NCBI GenBank assembly: GCA_963751665.1 | Contig: CAVVVF010000002.1 | Coordinates: 17,600 to 81,599, forward strand | Direction: 5' to 3' | DNA length: 64,000 nt | Origin: AC-69 sp963751665 | Lineage (GTDB): Bacteria > Actinomycetota > UBA4738 > HRBIN12 | Part shown: positions 26,499 through 34,813 of the stretch, in pieces | Layout: each line of letters begins with the position of its first letter | Numbering within the stretch: position 1 is the stretch's first letter | Notes under the pieces: model-generated | Database searches by the model: none | The model's input: the letters and a program-made list of their open reading frames with translations, nothing else | What the model was told of the DNA's origin: nothing | Made by a program: the position numbers and the translations under genes

Positions 26499-27268
26499 TC
26501 AGGAAGGAGGAGGAACCCGAACGAGCGCAGGGTGACCTGCCCCGGTCCGGTCACGTACCGAACGAACGCCTCGGCCGCATCCGTGTGGCCCGACCCGCCG
26601 ATCACCGCGATGGGGTACGTGGCGATCACGTTCACCCCGTCGGGGATGGCGATCTCGTGCACCTGGGCCGAGATGTCGGGCGTGACGTCGGTCCGGTACA
26701 CGATGCCGGCGTCGGCCTCACCCAGCAGGACCTTCTGGACAACGCCCTTCACGTCTTCCTCGTTGGACACCACGTTGGCCAACGCTTCCTTCTGGATGCC
26801 GGCGTTCGCCAGGATCTCCCGGGCGTAGTCGCCCGCCGGCACCCCCACCGCGGCCAGGACCAGCTTCACGCCGGGCTTCGCGAGGTCGGCCACCGATCCG
26901 ATCCCGGCAGGGTTGTCTGACGGAACGATGACCGCAAGCTTGTTCCTGGCGAAGTCGGCCTGGCCCGTCACGCCGGGCCCGTCGGCCTGCACCTGGTCCA
27001 TGTACTTCGGGCTGGCTGGGGCGAAGACGTCGGCCGGCGCGCCCTCCAGGATCTGGGTGGCCAGTCCGTCGGACGGCCCGAAGCTGAACCGGACCGTGGT
27101 TTCCGGGTTGGCGCGCTCGAAGTCCGCGCCGATCTTCGTGAATGCCGCCGTGAGCGACGCTGCGGCCAGGACCGTGATCTCCGAGCGTTCCGACACGGAG
27201 CCGCCGTCCGAGCCGCATGCCGTCAGCAGCATCGCCAGACAAGCCAGCCCGGCTGGCGCGCGCTTCAC
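26499..27268 (-). CDS. modA: molybdate-binding lipoprotein
   Basis: Periplasmic-type substrate-binding lipoprotein. The GTG start overlaps the regulator stop (GTGA); the signal peptide ends in a lipobox (AMLLTAC). The mature part has ITVLAAASLTAAFTKIG, ADVFAPASPKYMDQV, LAVIVPSDNPAGI, EEDVKGVVQKVLLGEADAGIVYRTDV and YPIAVIGGSGH, diagnostic of ModA. The frame reads on into modB; the natural stop at 26499-26501 is one frame away, implying an indel in the last few codons. Confidence 0.92.
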
Positions 27269-27654
27269 TCCCCCACCTCCACCATCACGTTGGTGGCTTT
27301 GACCGTGGCCACTGCATGCATGCCGGGCTCGAGCTCCATCTCGTCCGCGGCCTCCCGGGTGATGAAGGCCAGGATCCGGTGGGGGCCGGCCAGGATCTCG
27401 ACGGTCGCCGCCAGCCCGTCCTTCTTGACCTCCGTGACGACGCCGGGGAACCGGTTGCGGACGCTCCTCGCCGTGACCTTCGGACGTTCCCGGCGCTCCG
27501 CCAGGAGCCTGGCCACTTCCTCGGCGGGAACCAGGCGCTGGCCGCCCTTGGTCCGGGTGACCCGGACCTTCCCCTCGCGCTCCCATCGGCGGAGGGTCTC
27601 CACTCGGACCCCGAGCAGTCCCGCCGCCTCCCCGATCCGATACCCCTCGGCCAC
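27265..27654 (-). CDS. HTH-Mop (TOBE) regulator of the molybdate operon
   Basis: 129 residues: an excisionase/MerR-like HTH (YRIGEAAGLLGVRVETLRRWEREGKV) joined to a single Mop/TOBE domain (SVRNRFPGVVTEVKKDGLAA, VTREAADEMELEPGMHAVATVKATNVMVEV) that in relatives binds molybdate. It is a compact counterpart of ModE. TATGCT (complement of 27661-27666) ends exactly 6 bases before the GTG, predicting a leaderless transcript. It heads regulator-modA-modB-modC, all overlapping, and probably represses its own promoter when molybdate is bound. Confidence 0.85.
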   Translation of the reverse strand: MAEGYRIGEAAGLLGVRVETLRRWEREGKVRVTRTKGGQRLVPAEEVARLLAERRERPKVTARSVRNRFPGVVTEVKKDGLAATVEILAGPHRILAFITREAADEMELEPGMHAVATVKATNVMVEVGE

Positions 27655-27679
27655 GGCCGGAGCATACAGGTTCGAGGCA

Positions 27680-27703
27680 AGCCAGCGCTAGAGAAAGCTG
27701 GCT
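27680..27703. terminator. hairpin between ychF and the mod operon
   Basis: Perfect 7-bp inverted repeat AGCCAGC / GCTGGCT with a 10-base loop, 3 bases beyond the ychF stop and about 25 bases upstream of the mod regulator start. There is no long U-tract, as is common in high-GC actinobacteria. It could end the ychF transcript, serve as an operator upstream of the mod promoter, or both. Confidence 0.4.
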
Positions 27704-27706
27704 ATC

Positions 27707-28684
27707 TCAGACCGCGAAGCGGACGTGCATGACGTCGCCCTCTCGGACCACGTAATCCTTTCCCTCCACCCGGATCAGGCCCTTCTGCTTGGCCGCCTCC
27801 ATGCTGCCTGCGCCCACCAGGTCGTCGAAGGAGATGACTTCAGCCCGGATGAACCCTCGCTCCAGGTCGGTGTGGATGGCTCCAGCCGCCTCGGGGGCCT
27901 TCGCCCCCCGACGCACCTCCCAGGCTCGGGTCTCGTCCTCGCCTGTCGTGAGGAACGTGATCAGGTCGAGCGCGCGGTACGAGGCGTGCACCACCCCGTC
28001 GAGGCCCGGCTCGTGCACCCCGAACTCGTCGAGCAACGCGCGGGCCTCCTCCGGCGCCATCTCGGCGGTCTCGGCCTCGATCGCCGCCCACACGCCGACC
28101 GTCCCCTCGGGGAGCTCGGTCGGCACCTCCGTACCCTCCTCGAGGTTGGCCACGACCACCCACGGCTTCAGCGTCAGCGGTCCGATCGCGCGGAGCTCCT
28201 TCGCCTCGTCCTCGTTGAGGGCGGCGTCTCGCAGCAACCGCTCACCGTGCAACGCGTCGCGCGCCTTGGCCAACGCGTCCACCTCCGCGGACGGCTTGCC
28301 TCGCGCTCGCTTCTCCGCCTTCTCCAGCGCCGAGTCGACCACCGCCATGTCGGCCAGGATGAGGTCGGCCGTGACCTCGGCGAGCTCGGCGGCCGGCTTC
28401 GCATCGTCCCCGAAGGCCCGCACCACGATGGCCAGGGCATCCATCTGCCGGAGCTGGCCGATGCCGTGAGGCGACGACGTCCCTCCCGGCACGTCGGTGA
28501 ACCGGACCTGCGCGTGGACGATCTTCTTCGACCGCTCCATCTCCGCCAGTGTCTCGACTCGCGGGTCGGGGACAGTCGCCACGGCCTGGCTGGCGGTCCC
28601 GCCCTTCGCGCCCGCGCGCGTCAGCGCGGTGAACAGCGTCGACTTGCCGGAGAACGGCACGCCCACCAGGCCGATGTCCTTCAT
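27707..28684 (-). CDS. ychF: YchF/OLA1 family ATPase
   Basis: 325 residues, intact. P-loop GLVGVPFSGKSTLFTAL, switch region DVPGGTSSPHGIGQLRQMDA, a coiled-coil arm (EKAEKRARGKPSAEVDALAKARDAL) and the C-terminal TGS domain (FLTTGEDETRAWEVRRG through KDYVVREGDVMHVRF). YchF proteins bind ATP and associate with ribosomes. It is shorter than the usual ~363 residues, mainly in the G domain and arm. TAGGCT (28693-28698) ends 8 bases before the ATG: leaderless. Confidence 0.92.
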   Translation of the reverse strand: MKDIGLVGVPFSGKSTLFTALTRAGAKGGTASQAVATVPDPRVETLAEMERSKKIVHAQVRFTDVPGGTSSPHGIGQLRQMDALAIVVRAFGDDAKPAAELAEVTADLILADMAVVDSALEKAEKRARGKPSAEVDALAKARDALHGERLLRDAALNEDEAKELRAIGPLTLKPWVVVANLEEGTEVPTELPEGTVGVWAAIEAETAEMAPEEARALLDEFGVHEPGLDGVVHASYRALDLITFLTTGEDETRAWEVRRGAKAPEAAGAIHTDLERGFIRAEVISFDDLVGAGSMEAAKQKGLIRVEGKDYVVREGDVMHVRFAV

Positions 28685-28798
28685 GGGCGGCGAGCCTAGC
28701 AGCCGGTCCCAGCCGAACAGCCGGTCGTCGCGGACCTTCCGGAACGCGATGAGGGCGGGGCTCCGGTCCCGCCCTCTGCTACCGGGAGACCGCTCGTG

Positions 28799-29227
28799 CT
28801 ACGCGGCCTTCTTGGTCTCCCAGAAGATCTTGTCGATCTCGGCGATCGCGTCGAGCAGGCCCTGGCCCTGCTGGGGGTCCTGCGACTTCTTCGCCAGCCC
28901 GGCCTCCTTGGTGGCCTTCCAGAACAGGTCGTGGAGCTGGGGGTACTTCTCCAGGTGCTCGGGCTTGAAGTAGTCGGTCCACAGCACCCAGAGGTGCTCC
29001 TTGACCAGGTTCGCCCGCTCCTCCTTGATGATCAGGCAGCGGGCCCGGTAGTCGTCCACGGTCTCGCCCTTGGTCTTGAACTTCTCGGGGTCTTGATACC
29101 GAGTCTGGATGGCCTTCACCGACTCGGCCTCGACCTTGGCCTGGACCGGGTCGTAGATGCCGCACGGCAGGTCGCAATGGGCATGGACGACGCGGCTCGG
29201 CTTGAGCAAAGCTTCCAGGATGGACAT
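28799..29227 (-). CDS. sodN: nickel superoxide dismutase
   Basis: 142-residue precursor of cytoplasmic Ni-SOD. The Ni-hook HCDLPCGIYDP begins at residue 17; cleavage after Ala16 would free His1, Cys2 and Cys6 as ligands. The rest (KVEAESVKAIQTRYQDP, LWVLWTDYFKPEHLEKYPQLHDLFWKA) is typical. The leader is 16 residues, near the 14 of Streptomyces. AGGAGG lies 6 bases before the ATG and TAGGTT (complement of 29258-29263) further up. Divergent from its predicted maturation protease. Nickel-responsive (Nur-type) control is known in Streptomyces; no such site was verified here. Confidence 0.97.
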   Translation of the reverse strand: MSILEALLKPSRVVHAHCDLPCGIYDPVQAKVEAESVKAIQTRYQDPEKFKTKGETVDDYRARCLIIKEERANLVKEHLWVLWTDYFKPEHLEKYPQLHDLFWKATKEAGLAKKSQDPQQGQGLLDAIAEIDKIFWETKKAA

Positions 29228-29294
29228 ACCGCCTCCTTCGAACGGGGTTCCAGGAAGAACCTATCACCGGGGCCGACAGAGGCTCGGCCGAGCG

Positions 29295-29684
29295 GTGGCC
29301 GGGGCGGCCGTGGGGGTGGCGTTCGCGTACAGCTTCCTCCGGTGGAAGCCGTTCAAGGTCGAGGTCCGGGGGCCGAGCATGGCCCCGACCCTCGTGCCGG
29401 GAGACTGGGCGCTGGCGGTGGCCCCGGGGCGGCTCCGGCGGTGGGACGTGGTCGTCCTGGAGCACCCGTCGCGCCCAGGCTTCGAGTTGGTGAAGCGGAT
29501 CACCGGGCTCCCCGACGAGCTCGGGCCGAACGGCCGGATCCTGGAAGCCGGTGAGTGGTGGGTGGAGGGCGACAATCCGGACCTGTCCACCGACAGCCGC
29601 CACTTCGGCCCGGTCCCCACCGACCGGATCAGGGCCAAGGTGCGGCTCATCTACTGGCCGCCCTCCCGGCGTCGCCTTCTGTAG
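29295..29684 (+). CDS. sodX: Ni-SOD maturation peptidase (S26 signal-peptidase-like)
   Basis: About 129 residues. One N-terminal hydrophobic helix (VAGAAVGVAFAYSFL), then serine nucleophile RGPSMAPTLVPGDWALA, lysine block ELVKRITGLPDE and EGDNPDLSTDSRHFGPV. SodX homologues sit beside sodN across actinobacteria and are believed to remove the SodN leader. The start is uncertain: GTG at 29295 is my choice; an ATG at 29220 is in frame but overlaps the sodN start codon. Confidence 0.85.
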   Translation: MAGAAVGVAFAYSFLRWKPFKVEVRGPSMAPTLVPGDWALAVAPGRLRRWDVVVLEHPSRPGFELVKRITGLPDELGPNGRILEAGEWWVEGDNPDLSTDSRHFGPVPTDRIRAKVRLIYWPPSRRRLL

Positions 29685-29885
29685 GCGGGACCGGTTGCCG
29701 CGATTCCGAGGGAGAGCGTAGGATTTGCAGTTGCAATGATCCGGACACGGTGCTGCGGGCTCGTGGGGGCCATGATCCCCTGTCGGTGCTGCTGTCCCCA
29801 GGTGCCCGGCGCCGGCCCGTAGGCCGCCGCGCCCCGGCACCGATCCCCTCTCGCCCACCCCACCACCGTCTGGAGGTTCTCGCCG

Positions 29886-30116
29886 ATGAGCATCACCGCC
29901 ACCACCGTCGATGCCAGGGGCCAGTCCTGCCCCGGACCCCTCGTCACCCTGCACCGGGCTCTGAAGGAGGCCGGTTCGGGCGAGGTGTTCGAGCTGCTCG
30001 CCACAGACCCGGGGTCCAAGTCCGACGTTCCGTCCTGGGCCACGCTCTCGGGCAACGAGCTTCTCGAGGCCACCCAGGAGGACGGGGTGTTCCACTACCT
30101 GATCAGGAAGGCATGA
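29886..30116 (+). CDS. TusA-family sulfur carrier
   Basis: 76 residues. The family motif SCPGPLVTLHRAL (cysteine about residue 15) is complete, and the C-terminal half has SDVPSWATLSGNELLEATQEDG. These proteins carry persulfide sulfur on the cysteine and pass it to partners. GGAGG lies 10 bases before the ATG. The stop overlaps the next start (ATGA). The 200 bases upstream hold a candidate -10 TAGGAT and the repeat TTGCAGTTGCAA, both near 29720-29735, possibly an operator. Confidence 0.88.
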   Translation: MSITATTVDARGQSCPGPLVTLHRALKEAGSGEVFELLATDPGSKSDVPSWATLSGNELLEATQEDGVFHYLIRKA

Positions 30117-30694
30117 CGATGGGCGACGTGACCGAGAACGGATCCACCGACACCACCGAGCTCACGAAGCTCATCGACCAGGCGCTCGCCGAACGCGACG
30201 CCCGCGACGGCTTCAACAAGAAGAACAAGATCACGATCGTGGCGTGGGATGGTCACCTGGACCGCATCTGGCCCACCCTCATCCTGTCCACAACGGCGGC
30301 TGCCTCCGGGATGGAGGTGTCGGTCTTCTTCACCTTCTGGGGCCTTTTCGCGCTGGTGAAGCCGGAGAAGCGGATGACCGGCAAGGAGTGGATGACGAAG
30401 GCCCTCTCGGTCTTGAACCCCGGCGCCATGAAGCGGGCCAAGCTGTCGCGGTACAACTTCGCCGGCATGGGTCCGTGGATGCTCGGCAAGGTGGCCGAGG
30501 ACTACAAGACTCCGCACCCCACCGAGCTCCTGGAGATGGCCCGCGACATGGGGGTGCGCCTGATCCCCTGCCAGATGACCATGGACCTGATGGGGGTCAA
30601 GAAGGAGGACCTGATCGACGGCCTGGAGGAGCCCATCGGGGCCGCCACGGCGCTCCTTGAGATGAAGGAGTCGTCGATCCAGCTGTTCATCTGA
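30113..30694 (+). CDS. DsrE2-like DsrE/F/H superfamily protein
   Basis: 193 residues, coupled to the TusA gene by ATGA. Fold signatures are KITIVAWDGHLDRIWPTLIL, ASGMEVSVFFTFWGLFAL, and the cysteine segment GVRLIPCQMTMDLMGVKKEDL. TusA and DsrE2 pairs exchange persulfide sulfur in sulfur-oxidising and rhodanese-type relay systems. No dsr, hdr or rhodanese gene is within the window, so the end acceptor is unknown. About 100 bases follow with a weak GGCCGG/CCGGCC hairpin (30732-30752). Confidence 0.88.
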   Translation: MTMGDVTENGSTDTTELTKLIDQALAERDARDGFNKKNKITIVAWDGHLDRIWPTLILSTTAAASGMEVSVFFTFWGLFALVKPEKRMTGKEWMTKALSVLNPGAMKRAKLSRYNFAGMGPWMLGKVAEDYKTPHPTELLEMARDMGVRLIPCQMTMDLMGVKKEDLIDGLEEPIGAATALLEMKESSIQLFI

Positions 30695-30797
30695 CCCGGT
30701 CTGTTCATCCGATCCGGCCATAGCCCCGAGAGGCCGGGTCCACACGCCGGCCTGGCCCACTCAAGTCCGAACCCCGCTGTAGCCGACCACAAGAGGT

Positions 30798-31604
30798 GTG
30801 ATCGGCCGCACGGCGTTTCGCGCCCCACCCCGACCCGACGTCCCGGTCCCCCGGCGTCCGGACCTCGACGTCCCGCCCATGCCGCCCATGCGGGTCCGCT
30901 CCCGCTGGCTGCACGGCGGGCGCCTGGTGGCCCTGGTGCTCGTGGGGCTCCTGGTGGCCGGCCCGGTGGCGATCGGGCTCGGCCGGGACCGGAACGACGA
31001 GTACACGTTCATCGCCTCGTTCGACGGCCATCCCTACCGGTGGAACCCCTGCCAGCCGATCCACTACGTCGTCAATCTCCGAGGCGCACCCCCCGGAGCC
31101 CTGGACGACGTCAAGGTCGTCGCATCACGAGTGAAGGCCGCGACCGGGATCGACCTGATGTACGACGGGCCGACCGACGAGTCCCCCTCCCGGTACCGGG
31201 ATGCCTACGAGCCGGACCGGTACGGCGAGCGATGGGCCCCGGTCCTCATCGCGTGGATCTCCTCCGATCCCGGCGACGGGTCCGAGTGGACGGCGCACGG
31301 CCTTCGGTTCGCGGGTCTCTCGACGCCCCTGTCGGCGCGGGGCAGCGCGGGCGTGTACGTGAGCGGGTGGATCGTGATCAACGCCGAGCTGGTCTTCAAC
31401 GCGGGCTTCGACTATCCGGACGACGAGGGTCCGGTGCTGCAACACGAGTTCGGTCACGTCATCGGGCTGGGTCACACATCCGAGTGGGGCGAGCTGATGA
31501 ACTTCGGTGGTGGGGGGATGAGGGACTGGGGTCCCGGCGACCTCGACGGCCTGGAGAAGCTGGGGCGAGACGGGGGCTGCCTTCGGACCCCGGCCGTGCC
31601 CTGA
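30798..31604 (+). CDS. matrixin-like secreted zinc metalloprotease
   Basis: 268 residues. A proline- and arginine-rich cytoplasmic segment, a transmembrane/signal helix (LVALVLVGLLVAGPVAIGL) and an outer metzincin domain with HEFGHVIGLGH (three His ligands, catalytic Glu) followed by the Met-turn GELMNFGG. The N-terminal region PYRWNPCQPIHYVVN is typical of actinobacterial matrixin-like proteins. GTG start after AAGAGG. The substrate is unknown. Confidence 0.85.
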   Translation: MIGRTAFRAPPRPDVPVPRRPDLDVPPMPPMRVRSRWLHGGRLVALVLVGLLVAGPVAIGLGRDRNDEYTFIASFDGHPYRWNPCQPIHYVVNLRGAPPGALDDVKVVASRVKAATGIDLMYDGPTDESPSRYRDAYEPDRYGERWAPVLIAWISSDPGDGSEWTAHGLRFAGLSTPLSARGSAGVYVSGWIVINAELVFNAGFDYPDDEGPVLQHEFGHVIGLGHTSEWGELMNFGGGGMRDWGPGDLDGLEKLGRDGGCLRTPAVP

Positions 31605-31619
31605 CCTCGGATTCCCTCG

Positions 31620-32414
31620 CTACCGTCCGGTCAGGCTGAAGTGCATGTAGTCCTTGTCGCCGGACCAGTACCCGCCCCACCGCCAACCGATCGACGCGAA
31701 CGCTTGGACCACCGCGTCCCCCGGATGGATCATGCCCGGCTTGTGCAAGGAGCGGTCCCGGAACGGCTTGGCGTTGTTGTTCCGCACGTACCCGTCGAAG
31801 GTGACGTAGGGGTTCTCGATGGGGTTGATGTCGATGGCCAGGCCGTACGCGTGCTGCGACCAGGTGGTCCCCGCGCCTCGCGCCGTGACCACCGGCCGGC
31901 AGTTGAACCCCGCCGTGTAGTCCCGGTCGTCGTTGGGGTCGTCGTGGTTGGGCAGGTATTTCACGGCCAGGTGCATCTGGTTGATCCGGAATCTCGCCTC
32001 GAACAGCTGCCGGAAGGCCGACACGACCCCGTCCGCCACCGACCCGTTCACCACCATGAGGCCCTCGTGCACCTGGCGGTCGAACCCCCAATACCGAAGG
32101 GTCAGCAGGCGGAGCCGCCCGATGGCCACCGGACACCCGGGGTGCCACGTGGTGCCGCGCATCTCGGCCTCGAGGTCTGCGGGGAGCGGCGACACCGTCC
32201 CCGTGAACCGGGCCGGGAGCGGCGTGGGGGTCGGTGACGGGGTGGGTCGAGGCGACCGGGATGGCATGACCGGCGGAACGCCGTCGCTCGCGGATGCCTC
32301 GGGGATCCCGCCTCCGCCAGACCTGTCCGCCGCGGCCGTCCCGCACGCCGGGAGCAAGGCGATCAGCGCGAGTGCGCAGGTGGCGATGACCGCGTGAACC
32401 GTCCCCGGCCTCAC
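31620..32414 (-). CDS. M15-family D-alanyl-D-alanine carboxypeptidase-like lipoprotein
   Basis: 264 residues. Signal peptide with lipobox (ALIALLPACG), a Ser/Pro-rich linker, then a VanY-type zinc peptidase domain: FNCRPVVTARG, WSQHAYGLAIDINP (His and Asp ligands) and KDYMHFSL (third ligand). It probably trims peptidoglycan stems or cross-links outside the membrane. The GTG start overlaps the upstream stop (GTGA), so the two lipoproteins are one operon. Confidence 0.88.
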   Translation of the reverse strand: MRPGTVHAVIATCALALIALLPACGTAAADRSGGGGIPEASASDGVPPVMPSRSPRPTPSPTPTPLPARFTGTVSPLPADLEAEMRGTTWHPGCPVAIGRLRLLTLRYWGFDRQVHEGLMVVNGSVADGVVSAFRQLFEARFRINQMHLAVKYLPNHDDPNDDRDYTAGFNCRPVVTARGAGTTWSQHAYGLAIDINPIENPYVTFDGYVRNNNAKPFRDRSLHKPGMIHPGDAVVQAFASIGWRWGGYWSGDKDYMHFSLTGR

Positions 32415-32899
32415 GGGAAGTACTGCTCCTCGACCTTCTTCTGATCGAAAGACTCCTGGAACAACTGCGGGTCTGCTCGGAACATCGTGTCGCAGCAGTT
32501 GGTCCAGTCGAGCAGGAGGATCCGCAGGGCCGGTGCCGCCGGCAGCGCGCGGAGCCTCGGGTTGTCGTTGACGATGAAGTAGTCGTTCGGCACCGGGGTC
32601 TCCAGGCCCCGATCCGCGGCGGCTTGGTTCGCCTCGTCGCCGGTCAGCAGGTAGGCCAGGTCGAAGACGATGAACTGCGGCTGGGCCGTGAGCTGTGCGG
32701 ACTTGATGTAGCCGAAGTGCCTGCCGTCCTCCAAAGACGGCGAAGGAGAGGGGGAGGGCTGGCCCGTGGGGGACGGCGACGTGGCAGTGGGTGTGAGCGG
32801 CGAAGGCGTTCCACTTGCGCTCTCGCTCCTCGCGTTGGCACATGCGGGGCCGAGCATCGCCATCGACAATCCGACCAACAGCAATGTCCGCTTGCCCAT
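32411..32899 (-). CDS. lipoprotein of unknown function
   Basis: 162 residues: signal peptide MGKRTLLLVGLSMAMLGPAC, a low-complexity Ser/Pro/Thr tether (residues 27-55) and a globular part with FGYIKSAQLTAQPQFIVFDLAYLLTGDEANQAAADRG and NDYFIVNDNPRLRALP. The last block occurs in many uncharacterised actinobacterial and bacillar secreted proteins. A near-terminal NCCD pair could form a disulfide. Co-transcribed with the M15 lipoprotein. Confidence 0.75.
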   Translation of the reverse strand: MGKRTLLLVGLSMAMLGPACANARSESASGTPSPLTPTATSPSPTGQPSPSPSPSLEDGRHFGYIKSAQLTAQPQFIVFDLAYLLTGDEANQAAADRGLETPVPNDYFIVNDNPRLRALPAAPALRILLLDWTNCCDTMFRADPQLFQESFDQKKVEEQYFP

Positions 32900-32996
32900 C
32901 CATCCCCCGGTTCCCTCGGCGTCCCAGTGTTGCACGCAGAACCCAGGAGAGACGGAGGCGGTGGGTCGCCGGTTCCCCCAACCGGGGGTCCCCCAG

Positions 32997-33033
32997 ATAG
33001 TTCGTGACACTAATTAGCGTTGCGAACTATAAT
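32997..33033 (+). promoter_or_regulatory. MarR operator and promoter
   Basis: A 34-bp interrupted dyad centred at 33013.5: outer arms ATAGTTCG (32997-33004) and CGAACTAT (33023-33030) are perfect complements and the core CTAATTAG (33010-33017) is itself palindromic. It overlays a promoter with GTGACA (33004-33009), an 18-bp spacer and TATAAT (33028-33033), whose -10 ends 9 bases before the MarR GTG. This is the expected layout for autorepression. Confidence 0.7.
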
Positions 33034-33042
33034 GGCGGGGTC

Positions 33043-33487
33043 GTGACCACCATCGCCGCCCCCATCGACACGGCCGAGCTGGCCTCCCGCCTGCGCTTGG
33101 GCGTGACCCGGCTGGCCCGCAAGCTCCGTCAGCAGGCCGAGCCCGGCATCACCCCCTCGCTCCTGTCGGCCCTCTCAACGATCGAGCGGGCGGGGCCCAT
33201 GACCATCGGCGACCTGTGCGCCGCCGAGCAGGTCCAGCCGCCCACCATGACCCGCCTGGTGGCCTCCCTGGTGGAGACGGGGCTGGTCGAACGAAACGTC
33301 GATCCGGCCGATCGGCGGGTGGCGTGGGTCCGGGTGACCCCGGCCGGGCGCGAAGTCCCTGGCCCAAACCCGCAAGCGGAAGGAGGCCTATCTGGCCAAG
33401 CGGCTCCGCCAGCTCGAGCCGGACCGTCTCGCCGTCCTGGAGGAGGCGGCCGCGATCCTGGACGAGCTGGTGGAAGGCGAATCGTGA
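33043..33487 (+). CDS. MarR family transcriptional regulator (one frameshift)
   Basis: About 148 residues. LRLGVTRLARKLRQQAE, then the winged helix GPMTIGDLCAAEQVQPPTMTRLVASLVETGLVERNVDPADRRVAWVRVTPAG and, after a frame change near 33350, the dimerisation helix RKRKEAYLAKRLRQLEPDRLAVLEEAAAILDEL. GTG start set by the adjacent -10 box. Its stop overlaps the MFS start (GTGA). It probably represses itself and the exporter until a small-molecule ligand binds. Confidence 0.9.
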
Positions 33488-34813
33488 CCAAGATCGGCTT
33501 CGCCGTCCACCGGACCTTCCATTCGTTCTCGCACTCCCGCAACTTCCGGCTGTTCTTCGTGGGCCAGATCGTGTCGGTCACCGGCACGTGGATGCAGTCG
33601 GTGGCCGCCGCGTGGCTGGTGCTGCAGCTCACCGGGAGCAGCGTCGCGCTCGGGATCCAGCTGGCCCTGAACTTCGGCCCCATCCTGCTGCTCGGCGCGT
33701 GGGCCGGCCTGCTCGCGGACCGCCGGGACAAGCGGGTCATCCTGATCGGCACCCAGACGGCGTTCGCCCTTCAGGCGCTCGCGCTGTGGGTGCTGGTGTT
33801 CGCCGGCGTGGCTCAGCTGTGGATGGTCTACGCGCTCTCGCTGTTCGCCGGGATCGTGACCGCGATCGACAACCCGGCCCGGCAGAGCTTCTACGCGGAG
33901 ATGGTGGGGCAGAAGGACCTGACCAACGCGGTCAGCCTGAACAGCGCGGTCATGACCGGCACGCGCATCGTCGGTCCGGCCCTGGCCGGCGTGCTGATCG
34001 CGACGGTCGGGCTGGCGCCGAGCTTCCTGTTCAACGGGATCTCCTACGTCGCCGTGATCGCGGCGCTCATCGCCATGCGGCCGGACGAGCTGCATCGCGA
34101 GGTCGTCCCCGTCGCGCGGGAAGGGCCAGCTCCGCGAGGGCCTGGCGTACGTCCGGCGGACGCCGAGGCCTGCTGCTCCCGCTGACGTGGATGGCCGTCA
34201 TCTTCACGTTCTCGTTCAACTTCTCCGTGCTGTTCCCGGTCCTGGCGACGCGAGTGTTCCACGGCGACGCGGGCACCTACGCCACCATGCTGTCGGTGCT
34301 GGGCGTGGGGTCGCTCCTCGGCGCCCTGGCCATGGCCCGCCAGCAGGACCCGAACCTCCAGCGCCTGGCGGGCGCGGCCATCGCGTTCGGAGCCATGTCG
34401 GTCCTGGCGGCCGCCGCGCCCACGCTTCTGGTCGGAGCTCCTGGTGCTCGTGCCGATGGGCGTCGTCAGCATGGTCTTCATGATCACCGGCAACTCCACG
34501 CTCCAGCTCAGCTCGCGAGCCAACATGCGCGGCCGGGTCATGGCGTTGTACGGCATGGTCTTCCTGGGCGGGACGCCGATCGGCGCGCCGATCGCCGGGC
34601 TGGGTGGCCGACCGGTTCGGCCCCAGGATGGGGATCGCCCTCGGCGGGCTCATCGCCGTGGCCACCGGCCTCGTCGGCCTGTGGATGCTGTCCCGTCTGC
34701 GCCTTCGCCGGCCTCGCGTCGCGGCGGCCAGGCATCCGGAGGTCGTCGGGAGTCCCGGTCACCGGTGGCTCCATCGACCCCCAGCTGGCCACCGAGGAGG
34801 CGCGACCGCCTAG
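33484..34813 (+). CDS. MFS exporter, EntS/DHA3-like (frameshifted)
   Basis: Twelve-helix major facilitator, about 443 residues. FRLFFVGQIVSVTGTWMQSVAAAWLVLQLTGSS, WAGLLADRRDKRVIL, DNPARQSFYAEMVGQKDLTNAVSLN, FSVLFPVLATRVFHGDAGTYA and NMRGRVMALYGMVFLGGTPIG are typical of EntS-like drug/siderophore exporters. Frame changes near 34125, 34165, 34435 and 34610, mostly apparent single insertions of C or G. Co-transcribed with MarR. Its stop shares CTAG with the convergent MFS gene. Confidence 0.9.

Noticed and set aside
29220..29294. Upstream ATG for sodX.
   Set aside because: It overlaps the divergent sodN start codon and the added residues (IPPPSNGVPGRTYHRG) are unlike the family N-terminus.
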